From NCBI RefSeq assembly GCF_030867095.1, contig NC_081833.1:69715895-69779894 (forward strand): 64,000 nt of DNA, given 5' to 3'. The position numbers and the translations under genes are program-made. The notes under the pieces were generated by a model. That model made no database searches. It saw only the letters and a list, made by a program, of their open reading frames with translations, and was not told the origin of the DNA. The DNA comes from Alligator mississippiensis. Taxonomy: Eukaryota > Chordata > Crocodylia > Alligatoridae. Below are positions 22,414-34,269 of the stretch, piece by piece (the first letter of the stretch is position 1; every line of letters begins with the position of its first letter).

Positions 22414-25400
22414 AGTGATCTTAGTAAAGCAGGGGGAACAGAATACCCATTGCAATATATCTTGAAAAGCAAGTAGTATAGGCAACCTAGTAATATGAAA
22501 ATAAAAATAATGCAGAAAAGTTGCCAGGTTTGAGCCTTTTTCATATCTGATTTTGATGCAGTGCTAGCTTCTTGTGGGTGGCAGTCTCACCCAAATGGCC
22601 ACAATGCTACGTGCTACAGTTTTGCCTTTTCCCACCTGACTTATACTTCTTGATGCTGGCCCCAGTCCCAGTATATTCATCACCAGGGCTTGTAAGGGTA
22701 CCCTGCGAAAAACCATTTCAGCACCCTTTTGCACTGCTTAAGTCAAAGGAACCAACTCTGGGCAACTGAAAACACCAAAGAAGTGTCAGTAAGGAGATTC
22801 ACTTCCATGAAGCACCCCACTATTGTCATTAAAGCAACGTAAGTGTCGATGGAAATATTGATACAGCCTACTGAGATCACTCATGTTGGTCTTACAAGTT
22901 TGTCTTCTGGGGCTCTAATCTAACATTAATTTGTGTCATTCAAGCACCTTGAGGGCGAGTCAAAGTAGATGCTCAGTGTGGTGAGGACTGTGTAAACAAG
23001 TAAAGAGGCCAGATTCGGCCCCAGGGAGGCTCGCAGTCTGGCCTTCCGATAAGATGCAACAGGTGGAAGAAACAGTTGGAAGGGTAGGAGTATGGGGGCG
23101 GCAATGAGGTAACGTCATGCATAATAAAAAGTAGTCTCAGCTCACCACCTCAGTTTCTGCCCAAACCTCCTGCAAAGGCGATGACAATACACTAGAAGGC
23201 ATTTTGGTGACGTGCCTCAAATGGGGTAATTTATTAAATCATTGTAATTCTAAAGATATGTTAATGAACAAAGGGGTTTGCAAGGGCCTAAAAGAGTTTT
23301 CCCGGTTTATTATTTTGCTTTGAACCAAGAAATTTTAAGACCTGAGAAGGATTTATTCCACAGCTTTCACTTGTTTATGCTTTGATGCATTGGAAGAAAT
23401 ATCCAGTCTATGTAGAATACTGTATTTTCTTCTGAAAACATTCTTTTTTGAATATATACTTCCATTTGCACTCAACAGTACGCTCCCAATATGGCCCCGT
23501 TTCACCTAAAACTTATTAAATTACTATTTTTGCTTATTTCCTATCTAGAAAAGGTCGGTTACCAATATGGTTGAATGTGAATAGCTGTCCTCCTTTCAGT
23601 TGTCCTGTGCCACTTGCCAGATTCTTTCAATAAAGCCAAAATCATCACTTGTGACATCCCTTTTTCATTCACTATGATGAACAGTGATGTTATGAACTGT
23701 GTTCTGACATCAGGGAATATAACAAGCTGATTGTAGGGGAGAAAGTGTCTGTTTACATAGCTTATTAGTCATTGATGATAGGAGGAGTACAAAAAAGAAA
23801 ACATCACAATATAATAAAATTTTGGTAAACGAGCAGTTTTTTAAAGTTAGCTGGAATATGCCAGTGGATCTTCCTGTATAATACTGTGTAGCTGGAATTT
23901 TCCCAAACTCAGCAACAGCTTTTTTTTTTATTGTTAAAACCTCATGAATTTGTAACAGTAATTAACAAGACTTAGTGTAAAAAATCATTACATTTAGCAA
24001 ATGAATATGCTGGAGGACTGCTTCTTTCAGAAAACTCATTGCGACAGAACAGCAGACGTCACAAGGTAGAAAAGGTGGAAAGGAAGGTGGAGCATATCCT
24101 CAACATTGCCGAGGAGTTCCTGCTAAGTGTAATTCATGTAGGAAGTAAGTGAATGAACGGGGCTTGCTGAAATCATGATGGACTCCTGATACTTTGGATG
24201 ATGGAAGTAAGGTGGGTGAACTGCTCAGACATTTTTCCAGTGATAATCATGAGTAGGGAAAGAATATTCAAAGCAAAAAAGACAGGAGCACAGATGGAAG
24301 AGAGTTTGGGACTCATATAGAGTATCAGAAAGCCTTCTTTCTGAGAAATAATTGAAGCTGATAGTTTCTGCTGAAGCAGAGGTAGTAACAACTGTTTTCT
24401 AGGTTTGATAATCATGAGGATTTGTATTGTGGGCTCCAAATTTTGTAGCAACATAGGAGAACTCCAGTAATTGAGCACTGACATGCAGTACAAGACAGAA
24501 AAATGAAGACATTTTACATGACAACTTAAATGTGATATAAGGATTACATAAATCATAGGGAAAGGTAAATTTAGGTACTAAAGCATCTGCAGACAAATAC
24601 AAGCAGAACATGAAACAACCCAGAAGTTCTTGAAGAAATAAGTGACAGAGATTCTGACTGAAGGAACATAATTGAAAGATGGTAGAGTGGAGCTACTCCT
24701 GCAAACTAGAGCATATCTGAATACACAAATTCAAGAAAACAAAAAATTAACCTTTCTTAGCACACATCTTCATGAACTCAGCACTACAGGATCCACAGGA
24801 AACAAGTTAGATCTCTCTTGGGTCGCCACATATGCATCATTCAAGAGACTTTTCCCTCTGGTATAGAGAGACGTACACTCTGATCCAAAAAGTCAAGGAG
24901 TACAAACTCCACCAGATGAAAAGGCATCCAAGATCCCATTCTCACTGGCATGAAGAAGAGAAAATGACCTTTTTAGACCTCAGAGATAACATGGAAATTC
25001 CTGAAGCAGCTGATCACAAGCTATTTGAATACAGCATAATAAAGAACAGTTCAAAATTGCAACAAAAAGACATTATTAGATGTCAAGGAGCAACTCTGGG
25101 AGAATTAAGTAACTTAGTGAGTAATGAGAGGAAGTGTGAAAATCCTAAAGGGACAGCAGAATTAATGTGCCCCAGTGTGATGCTGCTCTGAAAAACAGAG
25201 TGCGAGGCACAAGAAGTGAACAGTGTGGCTTCTCAAGGGGCAACTCACTAACATGACTGCAATAGCTTTGCAGAGGAAAATAGTAAGGGAGGGTACCAAG
25301 CAATAGGCAAAGTCAATTCAGGCTTGTAGGGCTAAAGGTAAGGACAGCAGAAAATGGGATAAGTTAGGACCCAGAAAATTAGGATCTCTTTTCAAAAGTA

Positions 25401-25632
25401 GCAGGAGATGAAGAGTGAAGTAAAAAATACCAGGGAGAAAACATAATCCTATTAATGTATGAGATCCAGGATGGCAAAAAGACAAAATAGCTTTGTTTTC
25501 ATCTGGCTGTGTAAGAAAAAATAAAGAAAAGAGATGCTGGTAATGAGAAAGGAAAGAACAACTCTGAAGTGGAAGAAGAGAAAGAAGCAAAGCCCCATGG
25601 AAAAAACAAACCAAAATCTTATTAATATTTAT
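22414..25632. other. CDYL2 intron 1, mostly unique sequence
   Basis: No gene supported. The stretch ~22,985-23,110 (GGCCCCAGGGAGGCTCGCAG and following) resembles the conserved 3' tail of old L3/CR1-type LINEs (…GGAGCTTACAGTCTA…), at low confidence. The strand is purine-rich at 24,050-25,600. The candidate cryptic exon at 24,031 is listed separately. Confidence 0.45.
24031..24144 (+). other. Candidate cryptic/poison exon in CDYL2 intron 1
   Basis: A pyrimidine-rich acceptor (CTGCTTCTTTCAG ending at 24,030) and a perfect donor (GGAA|GTAAGT, GT at 24,145) bound a 114-bp segment whose length is a multiple of three. Two of three frames are open across it. If joined to exon 1 in phase 0, the frame meets TAG after 12 codons, so inclusion would end the CDYL2 frame early. 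Splice-site quality is seen directly; use as an exon is inference. Confidence 0.2.
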
Positions 25633-26134
25633 GGGCACCTATACATGTGCCCAATGCCTGCTCCAACATATTCTAATTAGCACACATTTGAGCAAACTTG
25701 ATTAACTGAGTCTGCTGGAGTGTGCTAATTAGCATGCACCAGCAGCCGCAGCATCATGTGCAGGGCCGTCCCGGAGGGGGGGAGGTAAATCGAGGTCACT
25801 GCCCCGGGCCCTGCGCCCCGGGCCCCAGAGCTTCATGTCTGGGTGCTTGCCACCCGATGCTTTGCCCCCGAATCCGCCGCCAGCTTCCTCTCATCTGGGG
25901 GTGGGGCCCTGTACCCTGCTCGGGCCATCTCTGGTCACATGCATTCAGTGTCCCCATGCTTCAAAATGGCAATGAAGGCTCATCGAACGAGCTTTAGTTA
26001 AAGCACTCCTGCCGCCATTTTGAAGTGCGGGACGCTACATACACAAGACGTTGCAGGCACTTTAATTAGAGTAGCTCTCGAAAGCTGTTTTAATTAAAGC
26101 CCCACCTCACCCCAGAGCACGTGTCGAGGTGCCC
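25633..26134. mobile_element. MITE, 502 bp, target duplication TAT
   Basis: GGGCACCTATACATGTG at the left and the reverse complement of the right tip, GGGCACCTCGACACGTGC, are matching inverted ends. TAT flanks both sides (25,630-25,632 and 26,135-26,137). The interior contains a degenerate foldback near 25,950-26,030 (CTTCAAAATGGC… against …GCCATTTTGAAG) related to the one at 49,036, and a second one around 26,050-26,093 (CTTTAATTAGAG… against …TTTTAATTAAAG). Non-coding. Confidence 0.75.
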
Positions 26135-26137
26135 TAT

Positions 26138-29100
26138 GTGCCTAAAGAGCCAGGCTCCTAGACTGACAGAAGTGGGTTGATATGTAGCACTGCTAAGCAC
26201 CATCCAACTGAACACCTGTTAAGCACTTAGAGTTTTTGAAAATCAGGCCATGAATTTGCCTGAATATAGATTCAGAAACTTAACTTTGGGTTCCGGTTTG
26301 CAGACTTCTGGGCCAGAAGTATCAAATGATAGAGCAGCTTGGTGTTATTCCCTCTAAATATAACCTGGCTGAAACTTCACCCGAACTAGTGTTTTCAGAT
26401 AGGCTCTTTTGAAAATACCAAAGGGAGGGAGGTACCCAGTGTTCATCGCATTTCACTGGGATCTATTAAGATACTTGGAAATTCCCAGACTTCCTCCAGT
26501 TCACCAGACTGCTAGAAAAAGCTACACAAGGTCTTGTCTTGAAAGTAGTACAAGAAAAACCACCACAAAGAAGTAGCGACTAAACTGATGGATTTGTGAA
26601 GGAGGACTAAGAGGATAAAACTGCAGAGAAGACATTAATTGGGAGGGCGCAGTATGTGCAGATACACTCATAGTCCAAATATCAAATGAATGTGACGGAG
26701 GAGGGTGTGACCTGGACTTGAACAATTTAGCTAAAGCTATTGTCATAATTTGCTCTCCTGTGTGTCATAAGAGGCCCATATGAAGACAGACCATGCCCTG
26801 ATGAGCTTACAGTTGAACAGTCAGACACACCCAAGGTTAGACACATGGGTGCTTCAAGGATTATTAGGATTCATAGAGTTATTTACTTATGCGAGACGAA
26901 GAGTTTGCTTTTTACTGTACACCCACAGGCACTCCCTCCTCCCCTCTCCCTTTCTTCCCAATCAAGGTAATGAATCAAGGCTCTGAGGCAGCTTTTTAGA
27001 CTACTGGATCTTATTTAGCACTTGGTAGTAAGGCGCTGTGTCTGCAGTATGTTGTGGAAGCCACGGGCCCCTTGCACAAAAGAGTCACGGACGTAAAGCA
27101 ACAGCAAACATCTTACTCCATCTAGGCTGAGCACTTTGCTAAGTGACTGCATTCGTATTAGGATTTAGATCTTTGCTTAGTTAGCTTCCCACCTCGGTGG
27201 ACCTATTCCTGATCCGTCCATAATTTGGGTGAAATAAAGCTGGATCTAATGCCCTCAGACTTAGTGTCACGGATGTGACTTGACCCGACAGCTGCAGAAT
27301 GATCTGCACCCCCCCCATGCCCTCCGTTAGAAACGGCTCTTCTGATGGCACTGGGAGAAGGCTCGTCATCTTCCTTCCTGTTTGCTCTTCCCCTGCTGCC
27401 TCCTTTCCAACAATAAATGACTTCTGGTGCCTTTCCCATGCACTGGCATGCACTCTCATCAGAAGACAGATGAAAGCAGGAGTGCCAAGGCGGCCTTGTT
27501 GTCTCTCCCCACTGACTAAGGCCTTATACAAACAGCATGTTGCACGACATTTATCGAGTGGATCACGATAACAGAAATTCCAAGCTAAGAAGGAGGCAAC
27601 ATTTTTTCCCCTCGCACAGGTCACAGGAACGAGATTATTATTCTCATCAGTCTTTTGCTAGATCAGGACAGGCTTCCATCAAGGAGCATCACAACTCAAC
27701 GTGTGGATGGTGTCGGTTGTGTTTCACCATTCTGTATGAAGTGTTGATTTGGCTGCCTCGATAGCCTTCAAGGAAACGTTAGCAGAAAGGAAAGGCGGCT
27801 GTCACTCGTGGGTGAATAACTTGTCTACCTTTTCTTCAGTTTGTCATAAGGAAGCAGGATCCTTTTCGTCATCGGTACTTTCTGACCCTACAACAGACAC
27901 CCAGCGTACTTACAGTATTTCCAGTGAGTGCCAGGGCTAGCGCTCCCGTCACTCTTACAAGTGGTATCAAATACTGCACTGTGTGCATGGTTACCAGTTG
28001 TTGACAAGCTGCTGTGGGCTGTGATTTGAATTGTTCCACAACTGTGCTGCTGTTATTTTCTGTGCTGCATCTCCTCGTATCAAATGCCACTGACAACCTG
28101 CTGTGTTTGGAAGACAAAGGCAAATCTTTTTTTTTTTTTTTGCTGAACTGGACTTGCTGTTTGTACACTGAACTGTGCCAGTTCTCTCCGGCGAAGTTAA
28201 CAACTGCTGTGAGTAGCCGATGTACCAACCAGAGAGAAAGGGCATTGCCTTTAAGCAATCAGCACACTTGTACTTCTGGATTCAGAGCCACCTCCCTTCC
28301 TCATCGGTGTTAAAATGATCACAATCTGGTATTCTGCAGTTCATTTCAGGATCTGTGAAGAAATCATAACTCACAGGCTAGGGAGAAAATTCTCTATAGC
28401 TGCTTCTGTTTCCAAGCCCCAACCCAAATTCCTTCACTTGCTATTAACATCTTTATTCCCAGGTTAAACGCTGTAGATTCAGGCATTTGACAGCAGAATC
28501 TTCCCCCAAATGCCATTCTTCTCCCAAGCGTGATTTCCATTTCTTTGTGCTCCTGCTGCCCCAGAAGACAGCCATTCCCAAATTTCACAACATCCCTACT
28601 GTTCATAGGCTGAAATATGAGAGCAGCTGATCTGATGAGATTTCAACCTGCAGTTGTTCCAGAATTCACAGCATCTGAAGCTGTTGTTTAAGACTTAGAC
28701 CCAGAACTGTAGATATGCTTTGGTTGTATATTCAACTGTATACACCTTCAAATGCGGCAGTGTTTAATTAGCAGCTTGCCATGCCAAATTTTGAATATTT
28801 GGTGTTTCAGCTTCCCAGAATCAGATACTTTATTTAATAGCTAAGCTTCACATCTAACCGAACAGCTAATATTTCCATAGTAGAATTGCATAATATTGCT
28901 GTGTTTTGCCAAATACAATCTAATTAGCTGAGTTAGATTCAGGTGACCTACACTTACAGATTTAGCTCCATTTCTGAGAGTTACTTTTAGTTAGTGACTC
29001 AGGAAATACTGAAAAGGGTGTCCTGGAACTGGGGTACATTCAGGTCTGAATCAGAGATATGTTTGCCTTTTCAAAGATGTTAACTGTTCAACTAGATCTG

Positions 29101-30565
29101 TGCCCTATCACTGCTGTTGTTTGAGAGAAGTGAGCTACAGGAGCCACGGAAAAGGATAAGTAAATCTGCAGCTCATTTAGGACAGAGCATTACTTTAATA
29201 AGCATAATGTGTCCTATGTAGAAGTGAGAGTTCATGGAGGGCTCTTGCTCCTTCAGTATTGGCCTCTACTACGTAATAATGTCCTCCATCTGGAGCTATG
29301 AGTCTTGTCCATGTTAGGGAGCTTTTGCAAAACACACACCGTTGCTGTTTCAAGCCATACCAGCATCCATAATATTGGCAGTGCCAACATAGATAGCTCT
29401 ATAGCTGTAGCTAGAGATTAGTCTTGCTCTAAGCCAGTTAATTTATATGATGTTAAAAATGGCTAGCAGACCTACAGTCTACCTATGCTGAGGCCTCTCC
29501 CAATTGTTGACATCAGAGCACAAGACACAGTGTTAGAAAAGGTACCAATGTTCTGCAAAACGTCTCCAGTGTAGGCAAGGTTGGGACTTTTTTATTCACA
29601 CTGATCACACAGCCAAAGTTAGCTAAATGTTAGTGAAGGGCAAGAGCTTCTCTGACATTCACTACGGCCACTGACCTTGAAAAGGCCAGAGACCATGATA
29701 GACCCTTTCCTTTGAATTTTAGGAGCATGCAACTGGGAAAGACCGCCACGTTTCTCACTCCTGCTGTGACACACTACCACTTCGTATAATCACTTTCAGA
29801 CATCTTGCACGCCCCATCTTAAAACTAGTTAGGTTTCCTATCCACACTATTCCTATTGGAAAGGTACCCTAAGATATCACTACTCTTACACTTACTGCTG
29901 AGATATGACTAGAGAAAGGGCTCAACAAATCAACAAGCATGTATGATGCCTCCTGCTCTGGGGAAAAGTGTATAGTGGAAAATTACTTTCTACAACGTAA
30001 ATAAAAAAAGAATAACTGAGGCCAATAAACTACTGTGGTGATTCAAAGAGAAAGAAATACAGCTACTCTTAACTAGTTGACATTTCTCTTAATGAACTGG
30101 GAATGTCAAATATATAATTTGGCCTGTCTAATTAGGAACACTCAAAAGTGAATATTGTCTGTATGAATCTAAGAGATTTTTATGAAATAATGTCACTGCC
30201 TACTAATCCTGCTAGCTGATAACTATATTTTATAGATTTTATACACAAACGTATTTTATATTATAGCAAATGCATTTAAAAAGAAGCCTCAGAGCTAACT
30301 TTAAAAATACTATTAAAAAGAATGAAATCAACCAAAAGAATAGACTGTATGTTTCAGGGTGCTGAAGAGATTTGGCTTGGCATAGCTATTTGTGCACTGT
30401 TTAAGTGATATATCAAAACTAACAATGATGTAATATCAGTGCTTTTTGACTTCTGCTAAGGCAGCATCTATATCCTTTGACATGGATGATTAGGGAAAGA
30501 TTGACATAAAAGTATTCTAGCATTACTTAAGGGAATACCTAATTTACATATTTTAAAACGGAAAC
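26138..30565. other. CDYL2 intron 1, mostly unique sequence
   Basis: About 4.4 kb with no supported exon. Positions ~26,785-26,845 (ATGCCCTGATGAGCTTACAG and following) resemble the 3' tail of an old L3-type LINE. Homopolymer T at 28,127-28,141. A 147-codon minus-strand frame at 27,181-27,624 has no recognisable domain or splice context. Confidence 0.5.
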
Positions 30566-30657
30566 TACTAATGCTACAGTCTGATCTATAAGCCATCTTT
30601 CACCTCTCTCTTCTTTGAAGCCCCTTACAAGGGTTTTCAGAGAGCTAAAACAAGACA
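30566..30657 (+). repeat. Left copy of a ~90-bp direct duplication
   Basis: The segment starting ACTACTAATGCTACAGTCTG and ending GAGCTAAAACAAGACA recurs at 31,742-31,834 in the same orientation with roughly 80% identity by eye. The copies are ~1.18 kb apart, and the MITE at 30,689 and a CR1 tail lie between them. Confidence 0.75.
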
Positions 30658-30688
30658 GTACCACCAAACCAAGAGAAAAATATTCACA

Positions 30689-31075
30689 GGGTGCATCTAC
30701 ACATGCGCATTTACTATGTAGTAACTTAAATTACTGTGCAATACAGGCACACGTCTACACGTGCATACTGTGCAGTAAATATGGTGACTTACACTGATTT
30801 GGGTATCAAATTTATGCTCAATTAGTTACTGCACAGTAATGCATGTGTAGATATCTTACTGTGCAGTAACAGTGTGTGTGTGCACAGACTTGGGACTAAC
30901 TTTAGTGTGGACTGACTTTAATCCCATGTCAGTCCACACACAGAGTTAATGTGCTTTAACACCTGTACATCTAGATGCCGGCCTATTCCTGCTTACTGCG
31001 CAATAACTTACTAGTAGTAACTTTAAGCCAGCGTAGTAACTTTAAGCCAGCGTAAATGCACATGTAGACATGCCC
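30689..31075. mobile_element. MITE, 387 bp, target duplication ACA
   Basis: GGGTGCATCTACACATGCGC at the left is matched by the inverted right tip (reverse complement GGGCATGTCTACATGTGC). ACA occurs on both sides (30,686-30,688 and 31,076-31,078). The interior is built of repeated TTACTGCGCAGTAA-type short palindromes. Non-coding; same tip family as the elements at 25,633, 41,187 and 54,634. Confidence 0.8.
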
Positions 31076-31237
31076 ACAGTGTCCTAGGCTCTGCTAAAGG
31101 CCCTGAGAATGCTACCTGCATGGCAGCCCAAGAAAAAAGATGTTTACCTGCAGTAGGGAAAAATAAGGGAGGAAGTGGGGGAGCTGCTCTATAATAGGGA
31201 AATGTAGAACTACATTAGAAGGGAAAAGGAATTCGTA

Positions 31238-31345
31238 AAATCATAGATTTCTAGGGTCAGAAGGGACCTAATAGGTCATCGAGTCCGACCCCCTGCTCTG
31301 GGCAGGAAAGAGCACTGGGATTAAGTAACCCCAGCCAGGTGCTTC
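31238..31345 (-). mobile_element. CR1 LINE 3' end, reverse orientation
   Basis: ATCATAGATTTCTAGGGTC followed by AGAAGGGACCTAATAGG and a GAGTCCGACCCC block is the reverse complement of the CR1 3' terminus. Only ~110 bases remain. Confidence 0.75.
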
Positions 31346-31741
31346 ATGTTACCAGGCTCCTATTGTACAGCTCCCTGCATTGGTTCTACATTCCTGTTTC
31401 TTCCTTCACTTCTTAGTGTATGCAGCTCAAGGAAGTAGCACACCTTCCCATGTATCATAAGGATGCCAGCCTCCTTGATCTACAGGGAAAAGTAATATAG
31501 TGCTGCCCCTTCCTTATAAACAGAATTAACAAGGATGATAACATCTGAATTATCACAATCCCTTCCACCTCTTCTTTGCTAGGGGGCTGAGGGAGAAAAA
31601 CTGTCAACCCAATATTAACTTTTTTACTGAATCCAAAGTAATTTTGTCAATCCATGACACTTCCAGTGGCCCAATTGTACTACAGTTCTTCCTTTGCTTA
31701 CTTCAAGTCATACCCTCAGGCAGCATTCTGAGTTGGTTTGA

Positions 31742-31834
31742 TTACTAATGCTGCAGTCTAATCTACAAGCCTTCTTTCCCATCTCTCTTCTTTGAAGACC
31801 CTCACAAGCTCTTTCAGACAGCTAAAACAAGACA
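31742..31834 (+). repeat. Right copy of the ~90-bp direct duplication
   Basis: ATTACTAATGCTGCAGTCTA through CAGCTAAAACAAGACA matches the copy at 30,566-30,657. It ends just before the CR1 element that starts near 31,848. Confidence 0.75.
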
Positions 31835-31847
31835 CCCCATTTCCTGC

Positions 31848-34269
31848 TGCAGTAAAGCTTTAAACTAGGTTCACCAGGAGATGGACACCAAAGACCAGAT
31901 GTAAGGGCAGAAGCAGGTGACCTGGAGGAAGTGCAAACGAAGAGGGGACAATAGGGAGGCATTGTCATTCTTCCTAAGAAAGTAGGACAATCAGCTAGTT
32001 AACCTCAGGTGTCTGTACACGAATGCACAGAGCCTGGGAAACAAGCAGGAAGAATTGGAAGTCCTTGCACAGTCCTGGAACTATGACATGAGTGGAATAA
32101 CAAAGACTTGGTAGGATAGCTTGCATGACTGGAGCGCTATTCAGGAAAGACAGGTAGGGGAGAAGAGGAGGAGGAGTCGTGCTTTATGTAAAAGAGCCAT
32201 TTGATCACTCAGAGCTCCAGTGTGAACCTGGAGGCAGGCCTGTTGAAAGTCTCTGAGTTAGGGTCAGAGAGGAGAGCAACAAGGGTGATATGGTGGTGGG
32301 GGTCTGCTATAAATCACCAGACCAGGAGGATGAGGTGAATGAGGCTTTCTTCAAACAGCTAGCAGAAGTTTCCCAATCACAGGCCCTGGTTTGCTTAGAG
32401 AACTTCAGTCACTCAGACATACACTTGGAGGGCAATACAGCAGTGCGCAGGCAATCCAGGAAGCTTTTGGAGAGTGTTGGGGACAACTTCTTGGTGCAAG
32501 TGTTGGAGAAACCAACTAGGGGCTATGCTCTTCTTGACCTACTACTCGCAAACAAGGAAGAATTGGTAGGGAATGTAGTCATGGATGGTAAGTGTGGCAG
32601 CAGACTGGCTTGGCTTAGCAGGGAACTCTTCAGTGAGCTAAAACACAAGAAGCTTGGACAAACAACTTGGGAAGAGTATAAGAGCATTGCTTGGGTATGC
32701 AGGGGTGAAATCAGGAAGGCCAAAGCACAATTGGAGTTCTAGCTAACAATGGATGTGAAGGGTAACAAGAAGGGATTCTCCAAGTATATTAATAACAGGA
32801 GGAAGATCAAGGAAAGTGTGGGTCCTTTACTAAATGAGGGAGGCAACCTAGTGACAGAGGATGAGGAAAAGGTTGAAGTACTCCGTGCCTTTTTCACCTT
32901 GGTCTTCACAGGCAAGGCCAGCTCTCAGACTACTACACCTGGCAGCACAGTTTAGGGAGGAGGTGAGGAGCCAACAGTGGTAAAAAAATAGGTTAGGGAC
33001 TATTTAGCAAAGCTGGATGTGTACAAGTTCATGGGGCCGGATGGGATGCGCCCACAGGTGCTGAAGGAGATGGCCAACGTGACTGCAGAGCTGCTGGCCA
33101 TCGTCTTTGAAAACTCATGGCAATCAGGAGAGGTCCTGGATGATTGGAAACAGGCAAATATAGTGCTCTAAGTTCTTTAAGAAAGGGAAGAAAGAGGAAT
33201 CCAGGAATACAGACCCATCAGCCTCACATCAGTTCCTTGAAAAATCATGGCTCAGCTACTCAAGGAACCCATTTCTAAGCACTTGGAGGAGAAGGTGATT
33301 AGGAACAGTCAGCATGGATTCACCAAGGACAAGTCATGTCTTACCAACCTGTTTGCCTTCTAGGATGAGTTGCCTGGCTCCGTGGATGTGGGGAGACTGG
33401 TGGATGTGTTATAACTGCACTTTAGCAAGGCTTTTGATATAGTCTCCCACAACATTCTCGCAAGCAAGCTAAGGAAGTATTGGTTGGATGAATTAACTGT
33501 AGTAGATAGGCTGGCGGGTAGGACTGGGTTTCAGAGAGACCTAGACAAATCAGAGAATTGGACCAAAAGAAATCTCATGAGATTCAATAAGGACAAGTGC
33601 AAAGTCCTACACTTAGGACAGTACAATCCTATGCACCAGTACAGGCTGGGGGCTGACTGGCTGGGCAGCAGCTCTGCAGAAAAGGATCTGGGGGTTACAG
33701 TGGACGGTAAACTGAATATAAGCCAACAGTGTGCCCTTTTTGCCAAGAAGGCTAACAGCATACTGGGCTGCATTGGTAGGAGCATTGCCAGCAGATAGGG
33801 GGAAGTGATTATACCCCTCTATTCAGCACTGGTGAGGCCACATCTGGAGTACTGTGTCCAGTTTTGGGCCTCCCACTACAGAAAGGATGTGAACAGATTG
33901 AAAATAGTTCAGCCGAAAGCAACAAAATGGTTTGGCGGCTGGGGCGCATGACTTATGAGGAAAGGCTGACGGAACTGGGCTTATTTGTGTAGAGAAGAGG
34001 AGACTGAGGGGGATTGAATAGAAGCTTTCAACTCCCTGAAGGGGGGTTCAAAAGAGGATGGAGCTGGACTGTTCTCTGGCAGATACCAGAACAAGGAGCA
34101 ATGGGCTCAAGTTGCAGCAAGGGAAGTTTAGGTTAGGTATTTAAGACCCTGCTAGACAAAGCGTTGGCTAGGATGCTCTAATTGGGGACCATCCTGTTTT
34201 GAGCAGGGTACTGGACTAAATGACTTCCTGAGGTCCCTTCTAACCCTAATTTTCTATTATTCTGTGATC
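31848..34269 (+). mobile_element. CR1 LINE, degenerate, with internal deletions
   Basis: The element starts near TTTAAACTAGGTT and ends with the CR1 3' terminus (GACTAAATGACTTCCTGAGG … CTATTATTCTGTGA). ORF2 remnants lie in order: endonuclease N-terminal part (~31,990-32,290), endonuclease C-terminal part (32,290-32,580), a linker (32,600-32,740), the start of the reverse transcriptase (~32,990-33,420) and the thumb/C-terminal part (33,540-34,060). Two collapses are evident: near 32,585-32,600 most of the SDH end of the endonuclease is missing, and near 33,530 the sequence jumps from the segment after the first RT aspartate block to the one after the FADD box, so the catalytic palm is deleted. 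Many stops occur. The copy is dead. Confidence 0.9.

Noticed and set aside
24832..25191. 119-codon plus-strand frame
   Set aside because: Plausible amino-acid mix but no recognisable domain, no splice sites at its ends and no related copy; within chance expectation for the window.
27181..27624. 147-codon minus-strand frame
   Set aside because: Overlaps a plus-strand frame of similar quality; no motif or splice context.
30720..31070. Possible CRISPR-like array of short repeats (TTACTGCGCAGTAA type)
   Set aside because: The motifs are palindromic modules inside a MITE with irregular spacing in vertebrate DNA; no regular spacer length.
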